Source: Scatophagus argus | Taxonomy: Eukaryota; Chordata; Actinopteri; Scatophagidae | Direction: 5' to 3' | NCBI RefSeq assembly: GCF_020382885.2 | Contig: NC_058496.1 | Coordinates: forward strand, 724,001-788,000 | DNA length: 64,000 nucleotides | In this document: positions 11,891 to 23,109 of the stretch, in pieces | Layout of the letters: every line of letters begins with the position of its first letter | Position numbering within the stretch: the first letter of the stretch is position 1 | Program-made: the position numbers and the translations under genes | The notes under the pieces: model-generated | The model's input: the letters and a program-made list of their open reading frames with translations, nothing else | Told to the model about the DNA's origin: nothing | Database searches by the model: none

Positions 11891-11963
11891 AAAATGGGGT
11901 CTCAATTTAGAGAAAGGAAACCTTGACGGCCTCCACCTCGTCTTCCTCTCTCCAGGAGCAGAG

Positions 11964-14900
11964 ATGGGTTTGGAGAGGAAGCTGGACGTCCCGGTCTATG
12001 ACCTGTCTGTGATCAGAGGGATCTGGGAGGTCCGAGTGAAGAAACACAGACGCAGACAGAAGAAGGAGCAGGAGAGGATCGAGAAGAGCGCGCTCACCAG
12101 GTAAGACGACCGCACCTGTGCAGCTACAACAGGTGACAGTGTTACAAAGTACATGGAGGAAGCACTGAAACTTCAGTAAAAGTAGCAGTATTACTGTGTA
12201 GAAATACTTGAGATGACATGAGAGTTCTCTTAAAGTGAAACCCACACACCTGGACGCCCCCTGGTGGCTGGCTGCAGTACAGCTCATAAACTCCTCCCCC
12301 TTCACGTGAGCAGATGGGACATGAGCCAAACTAAAAAACTCTAAAGTTTATGTCAAACAAATTTTTTTCCCCAAAGATGGTTTCTGTCACTTTAGGTTCA
12401 AGTGTTTGTTTTCTGATAAGTTTTAACTTTCAATAATACATCATAATTTATTTGTTGTTTATTTTTTTGTATTAATAGTCTGAATCTGACGGCTGCTCAA
12501 ATGTCCTCTGAGGACAAACGAGCTCCACTAATTTGAATGTAAACAAGGTTACCAGTGGATACTAAAACTACTCAAGCTGTCGGTGAGAAGCAGCCTCACA
12601 CACAGCTGACTGTGTGTCAGGGCTCATTTTAGTAATATGAACGCACAGACTGCTATTTATATCCCAACATCAGTGCTGTGCTACAACAGCGACAGCAGGT
12701 CAGCGTCTCGCCTGCAGAAGGTCACGAGTGTGGAGAACCAGCAGAACATCCAGTCTGCATGAAATCTGATATGATCTTCATATGAAGCTGCAGGTGCTTC
12801 AGTAACACGTCTGTCTGTGTGAAGGATCGACCAGCAGTGGCAGTACCGGATATACTGCAAGACGCTGAAGACTAATGAACTGGACCTGCTGCACAATTAC
12901 CTGGAGAGAGCTACACTGAGTGGAATACAACCTTACACAGGTAAACACCGCCCTGCACAGGTGAACACACCTCCGTACAGGTAAACACACCTCTGCACAG
13001 GTAAACACATCTCCGTAGAGATAAACACACCTCTGCACAGGTAAACACACCTCTGGACAGGTAAACATCACCCTGCACAGGTAAACACACCTCCGTACAG
13101 GTAAACACACCTCTGCACAGGTAAACACACCTCCGTACAGGTAAACACACCTCTGCACAGGTAAACACATCTCCGGACAGGTAAACACACCTCTGCACAG
13201 GTAAACACACCTCTGCACAGGTAAACACACCTCCGGACAGGTAAACACACCTCCGGACAGGTAAACACACCTCTGCACAGGTAAACACACCTCTGGACAG
13301 GTAAACACACCTCTGCACAGGTAAACACACCTCTGGACAGGTAAACACACCTCTGGACAGGTAAACACCACATTGCACAGGTAAACACATCTCCGTACAG
13401 GTAAACACACCTCTGCACAGGTAAACACACCTCTGAACAGGTAAACACCACACTGCACAGGTAAACACCACAGTGCACAGGTAAACACACCTCTGCACAG
13501 GTAAACTTGCCTGTGTTTGTTTGTTGTTGTTTACCTGTCAGAAGAGGAGCAGCAGGATCAGAAAGACCAGCAGGATGAGAGGGATCCGGAGCAGAGCAAG
13601 TTGATCTTCCAGCTGAACGGCGAGCGTTGGAGGGTAAGCTAACAGGCTCGAGACGAAGTCACCTGATGTTCTTCTGTATGAAAATACCTGGTGGTACGTG
13701 GTTATTTCTGCAGGACTTCCCTCGGGAGCTGCAGTGGATGACCTACCTGAAGGAGTGGCACGTCACAGGGACAAAGATCCACCAGCTGCCGGACTACCTG
13801 CCTCAGTTCACCCAGCTCACCGTACTCGAGATCCCCAAAAACGCCATCACCGAGCTGCCACCTGAGATCGGTGAGATTTCATTTTGCTTCCCAGTTTTCC
13901 CTCTTTGTTCTTTAACCAGAGTGTGGGAGGTAGGAACTCCGGACTCCCTGCCTACGTTACGTTTTTTACTCAGCGTCTGTTACTGAAAATCAAACGTGTC
14001 TTCTGTCCTCAGGCAGGCTGACGGGCTTGAAGGACTTAAACGTCAGCTACAACCGTCTGACCAGAGTTCCTCCAGAGCTCGGAGACTGCGAGGGTCTGGA
14101 GAGACTTGAGCTGACGGGAAACCACCTGTCTGAGCTGCCGTTTGAGGTGAGACGGAGCGGATTGGATGAACCGTGAACTGATCTGATCAGACATTTGACT
14201 TTATTTAGTTTGACAGACACTGAAAGATCAGCAGGTGATTTTATTCTTTTTTCTATGGAATAAAATTCATTCTACTCAGAGCAAAGAGTTCAGCATACAA
14301 TCCCAACAACAGCAAACCATTTCAGTTTGTGTGATTTAACGTGTTAATCAGTGAGCTCTGAGGTGTGTGCAGGTGGGCTTTAAGCTAAGCTAAGCCAAGC
14401 TAAGCCAAGCTAAGCTAAGCTAAGCTAAGTTAAGCTAAGCTAAGCTAAGCTAAGCGGCTGCTGACCGAGCAGTAAAATGTCAAACTGTCCATTTAACTGC
14501 AGAACGCTCTGCGGTATTGATGAGTCGATGTTTTGTTTAGCTGATGATGTCACTGTGGTGATGATGTCACTCTCTACCTGGTGTCAGCTGAGCAGCCTGA
14601 AGCAGCTGCTCCACCTGGACATCGCGGAGAACAGGTTTGTGTCGATCCCCATCTGCGCTCTGAGGATGAGCAGCCTGCAGCTGCTGGACCTGAGCAACAA
14701 CAGTCTGACCGACCTGCCGCAGGACATGGACAGGTAAGTGATGACATCAGCACCACCTGTAATCTGATTACTCCGTGTCCTCGAGCAGACCTCAACTCAT
14801 AAGGAGTTTTTCTTCCCACTTTTGTCATGTTGAACATTAAGACTGTGACTCATTAAGACGTTTTGTCTTCAGCATCTTTGTTTTGTTTTTAGTGAATATT

Positions 14901-15118
14901 ATCATTAAATATCACAGACAAAAAATGTCATTTATATAACAGTGAGTTTCACAGCTCAGAGGTGACAGCATAGCAGCCAAAGCCTGCTTCCAGTCTGTAT
15001 GCTAAGCTAGGCTAACCCATCAGACAGTAAAAGAATAATTACTTTAGGCACTCTCGTCTCACCGTTATTTATGCTTCAGTTGTACATAACTAACCGTGTG
15101 TGCATAAATATAATACAC

Positions 15119-15154
<36 letters not shown>

Positions 15155-16232
15155 CAGGTTGCAGCAGCTGGTCACCTTGTTCGTACATAAGAACAACCTG
15201 TCTTACCTCCCTCACTGCCTCACCAGCATCTCCACACTCAAGATGATCGTCGTGAGCGGCGACGAACTGAACTGCATCCCGACCCGACTGTGCAGCAACC
15301 CTGACATCAAGTACACGAACGCACCATCACAGCAGCTCTGACATGTTTACAGTGTGAGGGCTGGACAGCATTTTAACACAACACTCAAGGACAAGAAACA
15401 AACACACAAATCAAAAGACTAAAGCATCCCTTCATGTCTGTGTGACCGAAATGATAGAAACGCTGACCTCTAGTGGCAGAACGCAAGAACTGAAGCCTTG
15501 TGGGCCCAGAAGTGAACCTTGTGGAGCTCAACATGAAACTTCTGTTCTGACTGCAGAGTCTGGCTTGACTGATTTCCCATTAAGCACAAAATGTTGTGTG
15601 CATTTGCTTGTTGGACTAAATTTATTTGTTTGTTTAAATTTTTAAAGAATACGTTAGCGTCACACAATTCTGCTTTATTTGGTTGATTTAAGTTTGGAGT
15701 TTTAAAAGATAAAAATACAAACAGCAGTGGTGAATAAACTAAACTCCATGTGTACCAGGTCTAACCTGGTCAAAACACTGAAGTCCAGCGTGTCCTCCTT
15801 TGGTCCCGATCGCTTGTTTCTCACGTTATCCTGCCTAATCGTCTCCGCTGTTCGCCGACAGGTTCATTCGACTGTACGACAACCCTGTGAGGAGCAGTGA
15901 GGAGAAGGAGGAGGAGAAGAAGAAGAAGAAGAAAGAGAAGAACAAGAGGAGGAGGTGGAGGGAGCAGAGAGGAGCGGAGGAGGCGAAGGACAGCGGAGAG
16001 AAGGAGTTCATCGAGGCGTACGTCAGCTCGCTGAAGGACAGAGGTGAGACTCAGGTGTCTTATCCAGTTCAGGTTCACTTCAGCCGACCGTAAAAGTCAG
16101 CGTTACATAATCTGCACTGGTAACAAAAACTGCTCTGAGTTTAAATGTTAATGTTGACAACTGGCTGTTTGTCCCACACCAGACACCGTCCCCTACTCCA
16201 CCACCAAGGTCTCCATCTCCTGTGTGCTGTGA
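11964..16232 (+). CDS. lrrc2: Leucine-rich repeat-containing protein 2, nine coding exons
   Basis: Coding exons are 11964-12100, 12825-12940, 13542-13633, 13714-13870, 14013-14146, 14588-14733, 15158-15310, 15862-16043 and 16183-16232. All have GT-AG ends and consistent phase, giving 388 residues against 371 in human LRRC2. The N-terminus ([16 protein letters not shown], then [13 protein letters not shown]) and the C-terminus ([14 protein letters not shown]) match the family. The middle is a run of LRRs, for example [38 protein letters not shown] and [23 protein letters not shown]2 is a muscle- and heart-enriched protein linked to mitochondria, but its molecular role is poorly known. Odd features: exon 8 has a very basic Lys/Arg insert ([16 protein letters not shown]) where human is acidic, and intron 2 is almost entirely a 20-bp minisatellite. 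The ATG exon follows a TCTCTCCAG acceptor, so there is an upstream non-coding exon. The gene converges with mfsd14b. Confidence 0.95.
12256..12415 (+). repeat. Dispersed repeat, copy in lrrc2 intron 1
   Basis: It shares CCCCTGGTGGCTGGCTGCAG, TACAGCTCATAAACTCCTCC, CAGATGGGAC and GGTTTCTGTCAC with 43405-43550 over about 150 bases, including the AAACTAAAAA spacer region. Confidence 0.75.
12941..13500 (+). repeat. 20-bp minisatellite, exactly 28 units, fused to the lrrc2 exon 2 splice donor
   Basis: The consensus unit is GTAAACACACCTCTGCACAG. The array starts at the first base of lrrc2 intron 2 and stays in strict 20-base register for 560 bases, with substitutions but no length variants. Every unit joins the next as CACAG|GTAAAC, the same junction as the real exon 2 donor (TTACACAG|GTAAAC). 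Confidence 0.95.
14386..14456. repeat. (AAGCT)n pentanucleotide repeat
   Basis: About 14 units of AAGCT/TAAGC with a few AAGCC variants, in lrrc2 intron 5. Short versions of the same word (TTAGCTTAGCATAAAGACTG) occur near 1141 and 8050. Confidence 0.85.
15120..15151. repeat. (GT)16 tract abutting the lrrc2 exon 7 acceptor
   Basis: A pure GT run directly followed by GCTGCAG, the acceptor of the exon starting at 15158. It stands in place of a polypyrimidine tract. Confidence 0.9.
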
Positions 16233-17169
16233 GGAGGATGAGTCGACAGTCTGACTGAAGGATAAAGTGACTCAGCACTTTCCAAAGCAGCATGGAGGCG
16301 GATGGATGTGTTGTACGAGGGGGATACGGGAGTCAGGTGACATTATGAAAACAACAGTCACTTTTCTAGGCTTTGGCAAAGTTTTAGAACCCTCTAAAGA
16401 TTACAAATGACTTGTAAATGAAAAATAAGAGCTATAAATGAAAAAAGACATTTCGTTTTTGTCACAGTTTTGGCACATTTCACTAAGACTTCAAAAATCC
16501 AAATTTTTATTTTTACTCATTTTTACTCTACTGTCATTTTTAATATTTTTTTCTTTCCACAGCTCCAGTTTTCTCCTCTATTTTACTGAATGTTTCTTTT
16601 AATATTTGTTTTCAGAAATAACTTTTCATTCCAAAATCAGATTTCCAACATTTAAGCATTTATTGATAATTTAAACCTTAAACTTGGCTCCGAGCTTTTT
16701 GTGCTTTTAGAAAAGTTCGTGTTTGAACGTCAGCTCTTTGATTTGCTGTTCTGACGCGTTTGTGGTCTGCGTGATGATTTGAACGTTTTGTTTTCTCTTT
16801 GTGGACACTTTATGGATGAACTGAGCGTTTTGGTGTGAAAGTTGTGACCAAACAGAAACTGAAGCCGATTGGACATGAAAAACTGAGTCACAGGTTTAAA
16901 ACTGAGCTGATTTTTGATGTTTGTTTGTGAAAGTTGACTTGAACAGAAAGATTTCTTTTCAAAAATCTAATTAAAAGTTATGATTTCTGCATTAAAACAT
17001 AAAAATGATTTTATTCCTGTTTCGATCCTGTCGTTTTCTTCAAAATGGAGAAAAAAAAAGTTTACTTTTGTCATTTTTATTTGTTGTAAACCATTCGTTT
17101 CTGGACGACTCTTCAAGTGGTTGTGCTTGTTTTTAATCATTTATTTATTTTATTCAGTTTTAAAGTTAT

Positions 17170-17175
17170 AATAAA
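17170..17175 (+). other. Poly(A) signal, lrrc2
   Basis: AATAAA about 940 bases after the lrrc2 stop, preceded by AT-rich 3' UTR sequence. Confidence 0.55.
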
Positions 17176-17372
17176 TGTTGACTGTTAAGATTCACTTTTG
17201 TTCATGTTGTCTGACTTATTTCAAATACTCACATCACTGTAATAATAAACCATTTATTTATCAATAACTAATGAATATGTTTACCATAACTAATTTATCA
17301 TTTAAAAATAAAAAATAATGAGCAGGTACTCAAAATAAAGACAAGTCCGTGTTTTACTTCCATACATTTCTC

Positions 17373-17378
17373 TTTATT
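17373..17378 (-). other. Poly(A) signal, mfsd14b
   Basis: It reads AATAAA on the minus strand, about 2.5 kb past the mfsd14b stop at 19872. The two converging transcripts would be separated by only about 150-200 bases. 17400-19871 shows no other coding signal and is best read as mfsd14b 3' UTR. Confidence 0.45.
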
Positions 17379-19871
17379 AATATTATAGTAGATATTATTC
17401 AAAATTATGTTCTTGACCAGATAAAAGAAAGCAAACGCACAGCACAGACGCCACTCAGCGTCTCTTTGTTTATCGATAAAAACGGATATGAACATGAAGA
17501 TCGATTAGAGGCACGACTCGAGAGAAAATAAAGTGCAGCGATCAGAAAACGTCCTGCATCGCGTTCACTGCGGGCGTCTGCATCGTCACTCAGCGTTACC
17601 ATCAGCTAAAACTAAAGTTTGCAGTAAACTTACAGATTCACGTTGAGTTACGAGAGCTGACGTAGAAAAGGAGTTTAAAAAGCTTCACTTCATCAGTCCA
17701 GTGGCTGCTGTTCTCTGTGGCGGCCATGTTGGCGCGTCGCGTTCAGTCGTGATCGAGAAAAGTACGCAAACGGAAAATCTTTCTGAACACAAAACCTTTT
17801 GTCTCAATGAACTTCAGTCAGTAATTTCAGATTATCAGCCAATCGATTAACTGCTGCAGAGTGAATTACCGATCGACAAAAGGAGCTAAAAACAGTTTAG
17901 TTCTCACCGTTTACAAAATGCGGATCAACGAAAGAATCCGGAGTGATGAGAAAAACTTTACGATGACACGTGAACGCAGCAGCAACATGAAGACCAGAGA
18001 GACACGGCAGGAGTTCATCACACTGCAGTGAGAGCTTCACACCGTAGAAAAATATACTGCAGGTCCAACTTCCTGTTTCTGACATAATCTTTGAGAAAGT
18101 GACAGAAGAAGAAAATCAAATATGAGACGAGATTTTAACGAGCCGACAGAGAGCTCAGCGCTTAAATAAAACTAAATTTACAGATGAAGACCGAAGTCTG
18201 AAGGTCGAGCGTGACTTTTGAAATCTGAACAAGGACGTCCGTCCTCCCGTGACGCAAGACAAACCCGCGGTGGTTGTGCTTCACGAAGCCCTCATCATCA
18301 GGACCCTGAGGCGTTTAGTGACCTCAGCCATGCTGCATTCAGGTCATGTCGGACAAAAAACACTCAGGGTGAACTGATGAACTGATGTTACCCTAACACA
18401 GAGGACTGCTTCATGTCTGCGCCACCTTCCCCAGTCAGAAGCTCAGATTTTCCACACACTGGATAACTTGAATGTAACATGAATCAATTTTCAATAATTT
18501 GGGCTGAGTGATGTGAGAGGATGATCAGTAATCAATAATGGATTCATGTAAAGTCCTGAGCAGATGTTCTGCATCGTGAGAGGATTAAAACTTGTGTTGA
18601 ATTTTTAAAGTTTCAAACGCAGACGTAACAGGATGAAACGCTCCGCCTGACCTTTAACGGTCCCGACTGAGGACCCGATTGAGTTTGATGTCTTAAAAAC
18701 ATCCGTTCAACAAAAGACAAAAAGAATAAAACATGAAAACATGGCACCATTTGGTTCTGTAGACAAACTAAAACACACGACGAGCAGCCTGTCGGGTCTG
18801 GACTGGAAACGCACCTTCAGACCACGTCAATAACTATGAGCGCTTGATTAGTCCCACCTGCAGCTGCAGATGGGTGGGAGGAGCACGTTCAGGTGAACCA
18901 GCAGGCTCCACATGCTTCAAGTATTTAAACAAAAGAAGAGCCGGCGTTGATGGACCCGAGACTGAAAGACCGGTTATATATCCTAAACAGGAAGAACCAC
19001 GCTGTGACTTCCTGTGTCGTATCCCACAATCCCGAGCAGCTCTGACCTCACTGTCCTTCTCGTCTCTGTTCAAACAACAGTCTGTAGTTTTGGACTCTCG
19101 GCGTGAGCTGTGAAGCGAATCCAGCAAGGCTCCACCTCACTGCTGGAACGTTTGATGTCCTGACCTCTGCAGGCCTGGCGGGTGGAGTTAGGCGCAGCAG
19201 AGGCAAACAGAGAGGGCAAACAGACTCGTTTAGGCGGCAACCAGACTGACGGCTTCGAGAAACCTTTCACCTAAAAGCTGAGACGCTTTCATGTGACGTT
19301 CACCGAAACGAGCTGACAGACAAACTACAAAACTTTAAATCTACAGACAAAAATTGGAAAAGTGAAACAAACGGAGCCGAAAACCTCTGAATCGTTTCTG
19401 TCGGTGTGAGCACGAAGCTCTTCACAAACCGAGGACAGGATGTTACGGTCTGTGCTGCTTTCTGACAGGTTCAAAGTCCTGGGCAGGTGCTAAAATGGCT
19501 TCTGACACACAAGCAGTGAGGCAGAACTTATGATAACTGGAATAAATGTTACATCAATTATATCAATGTTGTGATGAATGGATTTACGCTAACGGGATGC
19601 ACGAAACAGCGACAGATGAAGAGATGACAACAGAGAGAAAATCATCTTTTAACGTTCCAGGTCTGAAAACTGAAAATAAATTTGAGCAGCAGTCTGAATG
19701 CAAACGTCCGGCAGCTGTGAACGCATCCTCAGCTCATCGGTGTGTTTGCCGCCTAACGTTTCACAGTCTGGATGCGAAGAGAGAGAGAGAAAAGCCTGAA
19801 ACCTGTTTATTGTGAAGGGGGCGGAGCTAGCAAACGGCCTCTGCGCTCCGACTGGCCGGGCCAGCTGTCAG

Positions 19872-20433
19872 TCACATGCTGCTGTCCTGTAGGAGCGGCT
19901 CAATGTCCTCTGTGTCACTGGTGGGCGTGGCCAGAGGGCTGGCGTTCTGAGAGTTTGCGGTGGAGGTGCTGCTGGACTTGCGGGCCGAGCAGGTCTTGAT
20001 GTCGGCCAACTGGCGGTGCTCAGGGATGAAGATGGCGACGAGGAGAGCGAACAAGACGGCACACGCTCCGAACAGGAAGGGAGGACCCGGGATGACGGAC
20101 TTCTGAAGACATGTGGAGAAGAACGTCACACATGAGGCAAAAAACAAACACATCATCTGGAAAAAAGGAATCAGTGTGAATCAGTTTCAAACGTTCATGT
20201 TACGAATCCTCATGAGGAACCTGCACAGAACGTCTACTTGGTTTACTTCCTGGGTGTGTTGCTCACTGAGCATGTGCAGTAACGACTTCCTGCTCAATTT
20301 TCTGACCTTGTGGAGACAAAAACCCGTTTACACTCTCACCCACCTTATGGGGACAAAATGCAAGTCCTCGTGAAGAAATGATTTAATATCAGGACGAAGA
20401 CTAAAGGCTCAGGTAAAGGTTAGTGTATTAAGT

Positions 20434-20494
<61 letters not shown>

Positions 20495-22883
20495 ACCTCT
20501 GTGCTCTGTGAGCTTCTTCCTGTTGCTGGCTCCATGTCGTTCAGCTCCACGTTGAAAAGGAAGAAGATGAAGCCGTAGAGAGCAGGACCCAAACCGTTAC
20601 ACAGACCTCTGATACCTGTGATCATCCCCTGGGCCACACCTGAGCACGCACACACAAGTGCACACACACACACAGAACGAAGTAAGCTTCAAAGAAGCAT
20701 CAAAAAAGAAACTCACAAAAATAATCGAAGAGGACACAAGATAAAACGCCTCCCATCATTCCTGTGGTCCTTCACACAAACAGTGGGGCAGTTGTGGATC
20801 AGCGGTTAGGGAGTCGGACCCGTAACCGGTGGATCGCTGGTTCGATTCCCTGTGGCTGAGGTACCCTTGAGCAAGGTACCTAACCCCCACTGCTCCCCGG
20901 GCGCTGCACGCGGTCGCCCACTGCCCCGGGTTTGCTGTGTGTGTGTGCACGTCACTTGGGTGGGTTAAATGCAGAGCACGAATTTCGTTGGAGTGAGTTC
21001 CCTCCAATGACAAAATATGTCACTTTCTTTCAATTCAGACAGGCCAACAGGCAGACAAACAGGCAGACAGACAGGCGTACTGACCTTGCTGATCAGGTGA
21101 TGCACTGTGTGACACCAGAGCTGAGACTGCTGGGAAGGTGATGGAGGACATGGCTGCTACTGTTCCTGCTGCCCACATCATCCTGAGAATGAGATGAACA
21201 AAGAGGACGTCAGCGTTTCGACCCGAGCGCCTCAGGGGCGGGCAGGTTTTCGGCGCCACCTAACCAACTCACCATGGCTCCGAGCCGAAGCCGTACCAGG
21301 TCAGCTGGAGCAGCTGGAAGCTCAGACCCAGAAGAACCGTGTTCTTGTTCCCGATGGTCCTCATCAAAACACTGAAGAACAGAGTCTGACGGAGTGTGGA
21401 GGAAACAACAAAACACACGAGTTCAACATGTCAGCGTCCTCTCATCACCTGCTTTACAGCAGCTCAGTGAGAACATCAAACCCTCCAAATCTGCCTGAGC
21501 TGCACGCTCGTGTACCTGAGCGACGATGGAGAGAATTCCCACCATGGCGATGAAGGCGGCGATGGCTGCAGGAGAAAACTCGATCACCTGAAACACACAG
21601 CAGCGGCGCTCAAACAAACGAGCTGAAGCTCAGATGTTTTGGAACAAACAGCAACGTGTTTCCACGCGAGGAGAACGTCGGCCTGAACGCTCGGCTGCGC
21701 CTTCAGGGTGACCAACAGCTGACGAAAACGCCATCGAGGACAGCGAGCGAGCGATGAGTCGACGAGCAGCCACGCACAGGACTTCGTTAACATGTGTCTC
21801 AGTTTGTTTTGTGTCTCAGCGTTTACTTTTTCTACTGAAAAACATCAGAACGTCAGCTGCATCTGATGAGACGGCGAGCAATCAGAAACACTCGTCAGCC
21901 AACAGGAAGTCATCGCTTCACTTTGTCCATGTTATTTCACTTGGGAAACGAAACCCTCGGGCCGCACAGTGACGTGCCGCAGCAGCTCAGAGTGAGTGAG
22001 TGTGTGTGTGTGTGTCACCTGTCTCAGGTAGAGGAAGAAGCTGGAGTACTGTCCCGCCTCGGGCAGGTAGGACAGGAACACGGTGACGCAGATCAGCAGC
22101 ACTGTGGTGTCCTTCCCCACACGCCGCAGAGACTGAACGCACACAACAACATCAGTCAATCAGTCAGCCAATCAACCAACTGTACGCTGACCAATCGCTG
22201 CTCGTCAACACTAAAACATTAAAACAAACTGGGATTTGTTACATTTTATAGATAAATTAATACCTTCACTTACTTTGAATGTTCTTTTTGTTGCATTAAA
22301 CAGCATATTAATAAATGTAGTAAGTTGTGTATTTTTTTGGCCGTGACACAGCACTGTGATGTCACGTTGTGATGTCACACTGTGATGTCACACTGCGGAC
22401 TCACAGCGAAGGGGTCCGCCTGCTCCCACGAGATGGGGAAGCCCCAGGACGTCAGCCGCATCTTGTCCGGCAGCGACTCTGGGACAACGAAGAACACGAA
22501 GGCGATGTCAGCGACGGCAATCACCGTGGCGACCAGGACCACCAGGCTGTCGCCGTACTGCGCGGACAGGTAGGCCCCGATGGCGGGGCTCGTCACCAAG
22601 CTGGCCGCGAAGGTCGCCGAGACCTGAACAGACAGAGAGACGCACAGAACAAAGGAACGTGAGGAACCAGAACCACATCAAAAACTTCAGTGAGGCTTCA
22701 CATCCAGAACGTTTTTACTCGACTTGTCTGTCAGTCGTCAGGATGTCTGGACTGTTGCTATGAGACCGACAGGTTTTAGTTTTCTGGGACAAAAACAAAA
22801 GAAAAGGCAGCGTAACCAGTGATGACGATAACGATTAGTTTCAGTCCTGCTGACGGCTGGATGCATTTTTTACTCTGAAGCAC

Positions 22884-22929
<46 letters not shown>

Positions 22930-23066
22930 ACAAAGTTCCATAAGCAGCAGCCTGAACGCTTCTGCTGGTCTCCACCTCCTCATAAAACACACTGAGCCCA
23001 CTTCCTGTGACCCTGGCTGACTGCACAGCTCCATAATAGCAGGAAACACAGTGAAACGGATCTCCA

Positions 23067-23109
<43 letters not shown>

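Larger units (their letters stand above)
5315..11900. other. Intergenic region between fam240 (minus) and lrrc2 (plus)
   Basis: No supportable coding exon was found. The stretch holds the minisatellite at 5768-6000, a CTGT tetranucleotide run at 6256-6279, CA/TG runs near 7421-7448, 7617-7640, 7727-7757 and 7832-7874, a diverged SINE at 8576-8942, (AC)20 at 10480-10520, a 17-bp minisatellite at 11290-11535 and an AAGTA-rich dispersed repeat at 11765-11890. Non-coding first exons of the flanking divergent genes may be here but cannot be placed by eye. Confidence 0.6.

Noticed and set aside
12799-13498. Three minus-strand ORFs of 140-229 codons with a Cys-Leu-Pro-Val period
   Set aside because: They are the 20-bp lrrc2 intron minisatellite, whose period of 20 residues appears in all three frames.
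12941-13500. Regular 20-bp array resembling a CRISPR or recombination array
   Set aside because: Units are directly adjacent with no unique spacers, the genome is a vertebrate, and there are no cas genes.
20785-20860. Possible tRNA gene (A- and B-box-like motifs)
   Set aside because: The boxes sit in a SINE head that cannot fold as a full cloverleaf by eye and recurs in a second SINE copy.
20756-21013. Matching ORFs of 77-85 codons at this site and at 57651-57884
   Set aside because: The shared protein sequence is the SINE body translated; both are SINE copies, not genes.
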